11,471 nucleotides of DNA, from NCBI GenBank assembly GCA_905233965.1, contig CAJOFG010000092.1, positions 1-11,471 on the forward strand. Direction: 5' to 3'. Within the stretch, counting starts at the first letter, position 1, and every line of letters starts with the position of its first letter. Under the pieces are notes generated by a model. That model ran no database searches. It was not told the origin of the DNA and saw only the letters and a program-made list of their open reading frames with translations. Positions 1 to 5,340 of the stretch are shown here, piece after piece. The translations under genes were made by a program, and so were the position numbers. Origin of the DNA: an uncultured Selenomonadaceae bacterium (GTDB taxonomy: Bacteria; Bacillota; Negativicutes; Selenomonadales; Selenomonadaceae).

Positions 1-470
1 GCGAAGGCGCGCATATCGTCTTTGGAAATTTTCACTTCGTCAGCCGCGATAAGCATATTTTTTTCGTTCAGCCAATCGACTTTGCCGCCGACAAGTTTCG
101 CGCCGGAATCTTCGTCAACTACGGCGACGTTGCCTTCAACGTGAATGTCTTTCGTGTTCCGGTCGTAAGTTCCTTTATCGGCAACGAGGATTAAAACTTT
201 GTCCTCCTCCTGATAAAATCTGCCGGTTAAGTGTTCCAATTCGGCTTTCTGCGTTTCCGTGTTGATGACCATTTTTTCGGAATCGAGCTCCCAAATTTTT
301 TTGCCGTCCTTCTCTTCGGAAATCGTGTTGCCGCTGTATTCCATTGTCTTGGGAGTTTCAAGTTTATCATCTTGCGGCGGCGCGTCCGGCGTCGTGCGTA
401 TCGTCCAAATGACGAGGCAAACGAAGAACAATAAGATTATCCCGCCGATTATTTTGCCTTTACGTTCCAT
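1..470 (-). CDS. lptC: LptC-like LPS export protein, 3' end cut off by the window
   Basis: LptC is the single-pass inner-membrane, periplasm-facing component of the LptBFGC-A machine that carries lipopolysaccharide across the periplasm. The visible 156 residues start with a short basic tail (MERKGK), one hydrophobic segment at about residues 7-24, then a polar, proline-containing linker. A beta-rich region follows with the repeated 'K..Y......I..EG.V.V.D..G..L.....W' pattern typical of the LptA/LptC (OstA-like) fold, including GTYDRNTKDIHVEGNVAVVD at roughly residues 98-117. The reading frame is open to the left edge, so the C-terminus is missing. The ATG lies directly after the TAA of the upstream acyltransferase, with AGG about 11 bases before it, so it is almost certainly in the same operon. 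lptA and lptB would be expected further left. Assignment rests on fold pattern and neighbours. Confidence 0.85.
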   Translation of the reverse strand, partial: MERKGKIIGGIILLFFVCLVIWTIRTTPDAPPQDDKLETPKTMEYSGNTISEEKDGKKIWELDSEKMVINTETQKAELEHLTGRFYQEEDKVLILVADKGTYDRNTKDIHVEGNVAVVDEDSGAKLVGGKVDWLNEKNMLIAADEVKISKDDMRAF

Positions 471-1388
471 TTACTGACTACCTGCTTTTTCACTTTTCAC
501 CGTGTGGTGTTTATTTTCTTTTTTCATCTCGATAGGTGTATTCCATCTCTTTTGAAACCAAATCCATTGAGTCGGGTGTTCGCGAATGACGTTTTCCAAA
601 ATCCGCGTCATTTTTTCGGTGAACCGGAATAAATCTTCGTCGGTGTTCCCGGTATCTTCAAAGCGCATGGGTTCCCGGACTTCGATAACGTGTCTGCCGT
701 TCGGTTGGCGAATTATGAACATCGGGAGAACCGGTGAATTGAATTTTTTTGAGAACACGGCGGGTCCCATCGGAGTTGATGCGGGCTTGCCGAGAAAGTC
801 GATAAACGCTCCGCCCGGTCCGGCGTCTTGGTCGGCGAGGAATCCCAAAACTTTTCCCTTCTTCAGCGCACGTCCCGCCGCCAGCAATTCACTTGTCCCG
901 CGATTGAAAATTTCAACTTTGACTGTCGCCCGTAAATCGTCCAATGCCCGCGAATAATCCCGGTTAGGTTGCAGTTTCGCGATCGCCGTTATCGGGAAAC
1001 CCATTAAAGCAAGTCCGCCGCTCATCCATTCCCAAGTGCCGACGTGTCCGGTTAAAACAACCGTTCCGTGTCCTTCGGCAAGTACCTTTTCGATTCTCTC
1101 CGGGTGGTCTACCGTGACGTAGTCGGACAAATTTTTCGTCGCCAAATTCGGCATATATAAAATTTCCAGCATATTCCGCGCAAGGTTCACGAATGATTCT
1201 TTGACGAGTTTGCGCGCTTCCCGTTCGGAAATTTGCAGAGCCGGCATCATTTGCGCGACGGCACGTTCACGCTGTTTTTTTACCAGCAGATAGTACAGGT
1301 TTCCCAAAATTCTGCCGAGAAAAAGGAGCAGGTCATACGGGAGAAATCTGATTATTCTGCTCAGAATCATAAGTGCATTGTACAACAT
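471..1388 (-). CDS. lpxL: Lipid A late acyltransferase (LpxL/HtrB family)
   Basis: This is a membrane-associated acyltransferase of the lysophospholipid acyltransferase family that transfers an acyl chain from acyl-ACP to Kdo-lipid IVA. The 305 residues have the usual family length. Visible features are a hydrophobic N-terminus (about 4-36), the catalytic HX4E motif at H115-E120 (GHVGTWEW), the conserved FLADQDAGPGGAFIDFLGKP block near 183-202 and the C-terminal HPTQWIWFQKRW block near 271-282. The extreme C-terminus is charged and probably disordered. The ATG at 1388 is 23 bases after the kdsC stop with only a weak GGTG-type ribosome site. The stop abuts the lptC start. Its place after the Kdo genes agrees with the order of the pathway, because LpxL enzymes prefer Kdo-bearing lipid A. 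Whether it adds laurate or another chain, and whether it acts like LpxL or LpxM, cannot be read from the sequence. Confidence 0.9.
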   Translation of the reverse strand: MLYNALMILSRIIRFLPYDLLLFLGRILGNLYYLLVKKQRERAVAQMMPALQISEREARKLVKESFVNLARNMLEILYMPNLATKNLSDYVTVDHPERIEKVLAEGHGTVVLTGHVGTWEWMSGGLALMGFPITAIAKLQPNRDYSRALDDLRATVKVEIFNRGTSELLAAGRALKKGKVLGFLADQDAGPGGAFIDFLGKPASTPMGPAVFSKKFNSPVLPMFIIRQPNGRHVIEVREPMRFEDTGNTDEDLFRFTEKMTRILENVIREHPTQWIWFQKRWNTPIEMKKENKHHTVKSEKAGSQ

Positions 1389-1411
1389 TTTTTAATCACC
1401 AAGAAATTTTT

Positions 1412-1984
1412 TTATTGATTGACGTTTGAAAAATTTTCGTCCGGCTCCGCGACGCTCATGTATCGCCGGATAATTTCTTCCCACTTGTCTTGAGATTTTA
1501 AAATAAATTCCAGAATTTCCCGGACGGCACCGCGCCCGCCGAAATCTTTTGCAACGTAATGAGCGACAGATTTTACTTCCGGAGCCGCATCGCCGACAGC
1601 CGCACGAAAACCGACTTGCAAGAGTACCGGCAAATCAATCAAATCATCGGCAATGTAAGCAATTTCCTCATCGCGAAAATTCAATTCGGCTTTCAAGTCT
1701 TTGTATGCGCCGCGCTTGTTCATGCAACCCTGTTTGACGGCGGAAATTTTTAAACCCTTCGCCCGGTTGGAAGTGCAAACGGATTCGCGTCCGGTGATTA
1801 TCGCGGTTTTAATTCCGACTTCGTGAGCAAGGGTTATCGCCAAGCCGTCACGACAATGAAACGATTTAAAAAGTTCGCCGCTTTCCCCGATGTAAATTCC
1901 GCCGTCGGTCAAAACGCCGTCCACGTCGAAAATTATCAATTTAATTTTTTTTGCACGCTCTATTGCGTCGCTTGAAAAATTCAT
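1412..1984 (-). CDS. kdsC: 3-deoxy-D-manno-octulosonate-8-phosphate phosphatase KdsC
   Basis: KdsC is a cytoplasmic HAD-superfamily phosphatase that removes phosphate from Kdo-8-P to give Kdo. HAD motif I is FDVDGVLTDG, with nucleophile D20 and acid/base D22. Motif II is the threonine of IITGRES (T65). A lysine-containing segment lies around 90-98, and motif IV is ADDLIDLP with D113/D114 and D117. There is no separate cap domain, as expected for this C0-type tetramer. At 190 residues it is slightly longer than many homologues because of a polar C-terminal tail. Its ATG overlaps the stop of the second MqsA-like antitoxin by four bases (ATGA), so it is probably translated by re-initiation; a GGGAG also lies about 10 bases upstream. 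In a plain kds operon it would directly follow kdsD, but here a toxin-antitoxin module separates them. Confidence 0.95.
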   Translation of the reverse strand: MNFSSDAIERAKKIKLIIFDVDGVLTDGGIYIGESGELFKSFHCRDGLAITLAHEVGIKTAIITGRESVCTSNRAKGLKISAVKQGCMNKRGAYKDLKAELNFRDEEIAYIADDLIDLPVLLQVGFRAAVGDAAPEVKSVAHYVAKDFGGRGAVREILEFILKSQDKWEEIIRRYMSVAEPDENFSNVNQ

Positions 1985-2235
1985 GCAAAAGCAACTCCCG
2001 ACGTTTGAAAATTTTCATGCCCCGATTTTTCCCGGAGTCTTGCCTCAATTTTCATAACTTCATTTTCGGATACTTCCAAATCTTTTTGCGAAAAAATTGC
2101 TTCGCCGTCGCCTTCCGGATACCAACCCGGCATATCAACGACAAATTTTTCTCCCTTGTACGAAAATTCTCTTAAGCGAACATCACGGCGCAAAGTTTCT
2201 CCGGTTTCAGGGTGAATCAATGTATCTTTACTCAT
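1981..2235 (-). CDS. MqsA-like antitoxin, short form, second copy
   Basis: This 84-residue protein resembles the N-terminal, toxin-binding half of MqsA-family antitoxins: HPETGETLRRD, then an FSYKG strand, VDMPGWYPEGDGEA and a following helix. In classical MqsA four cysteines (CPxCG and YCxxCGE) bind zinc. Here these positions are H8, T11, P40 and D43, so no zinc site is expected. The C-terminal helix-turn-helix that lets E. coli MqsA bind its own promoter is absent; the protein ends soon after residue 70. It follows its paralogue with a 4-base ATGA overlap, has its own strong GGAGGT site 6 bases before the ATG, and overlaps kdsC by four bases. Family assignment relies on the adjacent MqsR-like gene as well as the sequence pattern. 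Neutralising activity is inferred. Confidence 0.75.
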   Translation of the reverse strand: MSKDTLIHPETGETLRRDVRLREFSYKGEKFVVDMPGWYPEGDGEAIFSQKDLEVSENEVMKIEARLREKSGHENFQTSGVAFA

Positions 2236-2489
2236 GCCGGTACCTCCGAAATATTTTCGTCAGATTCAAAGTAATCCGATTTTTCCCGGAGTCTTTCTTT
2301 TACTTCGTGAAGTGCTCTTGACGGAATTTCCATATCCTCCTGAGAAAAAAGTGCTTCGCCGTCGCCTTCCGGATACCAACCCGGCATATCGACTTTTATT
2401 TTTACGCCCCGATACTCAAATTCAAACGGACGAATATCGCGCCGCAAAGTTTCTCCGGTTTCCGGGTGAATCAATGTATCTTTACTCAT
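2022..2489 (-). repeat. Tandem gene duplication of the short antitoxin, 254-base period
   Basis: Positions 2022-2235 and 2276-2489 align without gaps at a constant offset of 254 bases. Long blocks are identical or nearly so: 2099-2136 against 2353-2390, and about 60 bases covering the ribosome site, start codon and first 17 codons (2190-2247 against 2444-2501). The middle and the 3' end are more diverged. This supports a tandem duplication of one antitoxin gene together with its translation signal. Confidence 0.85.
2232..2489 (-). CDS. MqsA-like antitoxin, short form, first copy
   Basis: This 85-residue paralogue of the next gene starts with the same residues (MSKDTLIHPETGETLRRD) and shares the VDMPGWYPEGDGEA block at 33-46. 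The zinc-ligand positions are again replaced (H8, T11, P40, D43), and the DNA-binding domain of long MqsA proteins is missing. The two copies differ most in the strand before residue 30 and in the C-terminal helix and tail. This suggests duplication followed by divergence where the protein contacts its partner or is degraded. A strong GGAGGT site lies 6 bases before the ATG, 15 bases after the toxin stop. The toxin-first order matches mqsR-mqsA of E. coli. With no DNA-binding part, it is unlikely to autoregulate by the classical route. Confidence 0.75.
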   Translation of the reverse strand: MSKDTLIHPETGETLRRDIRPFEFEYRGVKIKVDMPGWYPEGDGEALFSQEDMEIPSRALHEVKERLREKSDYFESDENISEVPA

Positions 2490-2504
2490 GCCGGCACCTC
2501 CAAT

Positions 2505-2795
2505 TTATTTTTCCTTAAACGAAAGTAATGTAAACTCCGAAAGCATTTCCTTCGTGAATTTGACGTAAAGAACAAAATTTTCATAGGGAACGTGATAAAC
2601 GTCTTGCCAAACTTTATGGTTTTTGTACGAAGTCATGGATTTATAAAAATGTTCTTTCTTCATGGTCGAAACTACCATGCGAACATCTGAAAGCTCGAAT
2701 CCCAATTCAAGAGCGTTGTTTCCTGCCGTTGAAGTGATAATAAAATCTGAACGCTTGAACTCTTCCAAGTCGTAGGTCGGCTTATATTTTTCCAT
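2505..2795 (-). CDS. mqsR: MqsR-like mRNA interferase toxin
   Basis: This 96-residue protein closely follows the plan of E. coli MqsR (98 residues), a RelE-fold ribonuclease that cleaves mRNA, mainly at GCU. It opens with MEK, carries HFYKSMTSYKNHKVWQDVY at about 49-67 (E. coli has DFYKSMTTYSDHTIWQDVY) and ends in SFKEK as MqsR does. Residues reported as important in E. coli, K56, Q68 and Y81, correspond to K52, Q64 and Y77, so an active toxin is plausible. The ATG lies 7 bases after the stop of the kdsD C-terminal frame. The nearest ribosome-like site (AAGGG) is 17 bases upstream, which suggests weak or coupled translation, in contrast to the strong sites of the two antitoxins behind it. It sits inside the kds operon with no promoter that I can see. 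Confidence 0.9.
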   Translation of the reverse strand: MEKYKPTYDLEEFKRSDFIITSTAGNNALELGFELSDVRMVVSTMKKEHFYKSMTSYKNHKVWQDVYHVPYENFVLYVKFTKEMLSEFTLLSFKEK

Positions 2796-2802
2796 GACGT
2801 TT

Positions 2803-3057
2803 TTAAACGATACCCTTGCTGAGCAAGTCGGTCAAATGAATCATGCCGACGGGATTTTTTTCCGAATCGACAACCGGCAAAACGGTTACCGGTCGCGGCT
2901 TGTGTTTCTCCATGACGGAGAGAGCCGCCGCCGCCAATTTGTCCGCGCTGATAATCAAAGCGTCGCTGTGCATGATATGTTCAACCGGTTCGTCGATAAA
3001 ATTTATATCCTTCTCCAACGCCCGGCGAATAATTCCGTCCGTGACTATGCCGACATC
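2803..3057 (-). pseudogene. Detached C-terminal CBS-domain part of KdsD, out of frame
   Basis: This stretch encodes the rest of a KdsD protein in the frame one base back from the upstream part. It reads [17 protein letters not shown], then EPVEHIMHSDALIISADKLA and PVVDSEKNPVGMIHLTDLL, ending in SKGIV before TAA. This matches the end of the first CBS domain and the whole second CBS domain of typical KdsD enzymes. The frame has no good start: a TTG at 3018 has no ribosome site, and a TGA lies just above 3057. Joined to the upstream 240 residues by a -1 shift it gives 324 residues, close to the 328 of E. coli KdsD. It is therefore a frameshift remnant or a sequencing error rather than a gene. 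Confidence 0.8.
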
Positions 3058-3776
3058 TCATCGACGACCGATACTGCGCCAAGACCTTTTGCAGTCATTT
3101 CAAAAAGCGCATCCTTGGCAGTCGCGCCGATTTTTACAATCGGATTGTCTTCGCCGCTGTGCATGACATCACCGACGGTAAGCAAAAGTTTTCTGCCGAG
3201 TGCGCCGCCCGGATGGAATAAGGCGTAATCTTGAGAAGTAAATTTTCTTTCGTCCATCAACGCCATTGCTATCGCGTCACCCATTGCAAGCGTCGCCGTC
3301 GTCGAGGAAGTCGGCGCAAGACCCAGAGAGCAGGCCTCACGCTCCACGCCGATATTTATAAAATGGTCGCTGTTCCTGCCGAGCGAAGAAGTTTTCCTGC
3401 CGCACATCGCGATAATCTGCGCCCCGATCCTGCGAATTATCGGAAGGATATTCACAATTTCGGAGGATTCGCCGCTGTTGGAAATTGCGATAACAATATC
3501 GTTTTCCGTTATCATTCCCAAATCGCCGTGATAAGCTTCGGCGGGGTGCATGAAAAATGCCGGCGTTCCGGTTGATGCGAGAGTTGCGGCAATTTTTCTG
3601 CCGACGTGTCCGGACTTGCCCATACCGCTGACCACGACGCGCCCTTGACAATTTAAAATCGACTGAACCGCCGCGACAAAATCATCGTCAACGCGGGGAA
3701 TTAAATTTTCCACCGCCGCCGCTTCCATTTTTAAAGTTTCTATTGCTCTTTCTTTTATCATTTCAAACACCGTCAT
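3045..3776 (-). CDS. kdsD: Arabinose-5-phosphate isomerase KdsD, SIS domain (frameshifted)
   Basis: KdsD converts D-ribulose-5-phosphate to D-arabinose-5-phosphate, the first committed precursor of Kdo, in the cytoplasm. The 243-residue frame carries a complete sugar isomerase (SIS) domain: GMGKSGH (51-57), [11 protein letters not shown] (77-87), SNSGES (99-104), [11 protein letters not shown] (155-165) and HPGGALG (188-194). A first CBS motif starts near 204 (VGDVMHSG). Translation stops at TAG (3045-3047), three codons after VVDE, although homology continues in another frame down to 2803. A 1-base or about 10-base deletion near 3055-3058 would explain this. Some natural KdsD homologues lack CBS domains, so the truncated protein may still work. 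The ATG overlaps the kdsA stop by four bases and has no ribosome site of its own, so translation is probably coupled. Confidence 0.9.
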   Translation of the reverse strand: MTVFEMIKERAIETLKMEAAAVENLIPRVDDDFVAAVQSILNCQGRVVVSGMGKSGHVGRKIAATLASTGTPAFFMHPAEAYHGDLGMITENDIVIAISNSGESSEIVNILPIIRRIGAQIIAMCGRKTSSLGRNSDHFINIGVEREACSLGLAPTSSTTATLAMGDAIAMALMDERKFTSQDYALFHPGGALGRKLLLTVGDVMHSGEDNPIVKIGATAKDALFEMTAKGLGAVSVVDEMSA

Positions 3777-4594
3777 GAAAATTTTTTAACAGTCTGATGA
3801 ATTGCCAGGACTCTCGTCAAAAGTTTTTCCAAGTTGTCAAGGCAAACCATGTTCGCGCCGTCCGAAAGTGCTTCGTCCGGATTGTCGTGGACTTCAAGGA
3901 AAAGTCCGTCAATGCCGACAGCCGCCGCCGCACTCGTCAGGTATTCGACAAATTCACGCTGACCGGAGGAAGTTTTTCCGCCGCCGCCCGGAAGTTGTAC
4001 GCTGTGCGTCCCGTCAAAAATTACCGGGTAACCGAAACTCCGCATTATCGGCAGTCCGCGCATATCGACGACCAAATTGTTGTAGCCGAAAGAATTTCCG
4101 CGCTCCGTCAGCAAAATTTTTTTCGTGCCGCTCATTTCCAACTTCTCGACAACATTTTTCATGTCGTTCGGGGAAAGGAATTGCCCTTTCTTGACGTTGA
4201 CGACCGCGCCGGTTTTCGCGGCGGCGACAAGCAAATCCGTTTGCCGACAGAGAAAAGCCGGAATTTGTACGATGTCCGCAACCTTCGCAACCGGTTCCGC
4301 CTGATAAGTTTCGTGAATGTCGGTAACAATCGGCACGTTCAATTCCGATTTAATTTCGGCGAGAATTTTTAAACCTTCCTCCATGCCGGGTCCGCGATGA
4401 CTTTGCAAAGATGAACGGTTCGCCTTGTCGAAGGACGCTTTGAAAATGTACGGGATACCGACGTTGCCGGCAATTTCCTTCGCCCGTTTCCCGATTTTCA
4501 AACTGCGTTCAAAACCTTCCAGAACGCAGGGACCCGCAAGCAGGACGAGTTGCCCGCCGCCGAATTCGATATTTTGAATTTTAACTTTGTTCAT
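3773..4594 (-). CDS. kdsA: Kdo-8-phosphate synthase KdsA, metal-dependent type
   Basis: KdsA condenses phosphoenolpyruvate with arabinose-5-phosphate to form Kdo-8-phosphate. The 273 residues match the family in length and throughout the sequence: AGPCVLE (20-26), [12 protein letters not shown] (51-62), [13 protein letters not shown] (91-103), [12 protein letters not shown] (111-122), [15 protein letters not shown] (133-147), [18 protein letters not shown] (162-179), [12 protein letters not shown] (193-204). C23, H197, E234 and D245 occupy the metal-ligand positions known from the Aquifex enzyme, where E. coli KdsA has Asn in place of Cys. This points to the metal-dependent class. GAGGG stands 7 bases before the ATG and overlaps the kdsB stop. 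The stop overlaps the kdsD start (ATGA). Confidence 0.97.
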   Translation of the reverse strand: MNKVKIQNIEFGGGQLVLLAGPCVLEGFERSLKIGKRAKEIAGNVGIPYIFKASFDKANRSSLQSHRGPGMEEGLKILAEIKSELNVPIVTDIHETYQAEPVAKVADIVQIPAFLCRQTDLLVAAAKTGAVVNVKKGQFLSPNDMKNVVEKLEMSGTKKILLTERGNSFGYNNLVVDMRGLPIMRSFGYPVIFDGTHSVQLPGGGGKTSSGQREFVEYLTSAAAAVGIDGLFLEVHDNPDEALSDGANMVCLDNLEKLLTRVLAIHQTVKKFS

Positions 4595-4604
4595 GTTTCA
4601 TCCC

Positions 4605-5339
4605 TCAAATTTTTTCTTCGCGATAAATTTTATTCACCAGTTCCAAATCTTCCGGAGTGTCAACGCCGATAAATTTGCAGTCGCTCTTAATCACCCGGAT
4701 TTTATAACCGTTTTCCAATGCCCGGAGCTGTTCCAGCGATTCGGTCTGCTCCAAAGCCGTCGGTTCCGTTTTCGAGTAGTTCAGCAAAAATTCTCTGCGG
4801 TAAGCGTAAATTCCGATGTGCTTGTAAACTTTCGACTTGCCGGAATTTCGCGGGTAAGGGATTAACGACCGGGAAAAATACAGCGCGTCATTGTTTTTGT
4901 CCGTCACGACTTTTACGTTGTTGGGATTTTTCATGTCGGATTCTTCGCGCAATTCCGTTGCGACCGTCGCCATTTGAAGTTGTTCGTCCTTCTCAAACTC
5001 CGTGACGAGTTCGTCAATCAAACTGCCTTCAATCAGCGGCTCATCTCCCTGCACGTTAATTACAACGTCAACGTCGGGAAATTTTTCGGCGACTTCCGCG
5101 AGCCTGTCCGTCCCGGTTTTATGGTCCGCCCGCGTCATCACGGCGCGCCCGGAATTTTCTTCTACAGCTTGAAAAATTCTTTCGTCGTCCGTCGCAACTA
5201 TCACGTCGGAAATTTTTTTCGCAAGTTTCGCCCGTTCAAACACCCGGCAAATCATGGGCTTGCCGCAAATGTCTTTCAAAGGTTTTCCGGGCAGTCGCGT
5301 GGACGCATACCTTGCCGGAATTACGCAAATTGTTTTCAT
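4605..5339 (-). CDS. kdsB: CMP-Kdo synthetase KdsB
   Basis: KdsB activates Kdo with CTP to give CMP-Kdo, the donor used by WaaA. The 244-residue protein, of normal family length, shows PARYASTRLPGKPL (8-21), TDDE and HKTGTDRL (73-80), NVQGDEP (95-101) with a metal-binding Asp, PYPR (161-164), YKHIGIYAYR (172-181), EQTESLEQLR (197-206) and GVDTPEDL (225-232). The start was set at the ATG at 5339 because the protein then begins directly with MKTICVIPARYAS, as KdsB proteins do. AAGGA lies 9 bases upstream and the previous stop is one base away. A longer in-frame start at 5399 would overlap lpxK by about 60 bases with unrelated residues. The kdsA start follows 10 bases after its stop. Confidence 0.97.
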   Translation of the reverse strand: MKTICVIPARYASTRLPGKPLKDICGKPMICRVFERAKLAKKISDVIVATDDERIFQAVEENSGRAVMTRADHKTGTDRLAEVAEKFPDVDVVINVQGDEPLIEGSLIDELVTEFEKDEQLQMATVATELREESDMKNPNNVKVVTDKNNDALYFSRSLIPYPRNSGKSKVYKHIGIYAYRREFLLNYSKTEPTALEQTESLEQLRALENGYKIRVIKSDCKFIGVDTPEDLELVNKIYREEKI

Positions 5340-5340
5340 G

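Noticed and set aside
3040..3062. Programmed -1 frameshift in kdsD
   Set aside because: There is no slippery heptamer of the X-XXY-YYZ type and no clear stimulating structure at the shift site; mutation or sequence error is simpler.
3797..4372. 191-codon plus-strand frame inside kdsA
   Set aside because: It is antisense to a fully conserved enzyme gene and its composition is that of an antisense shadow.
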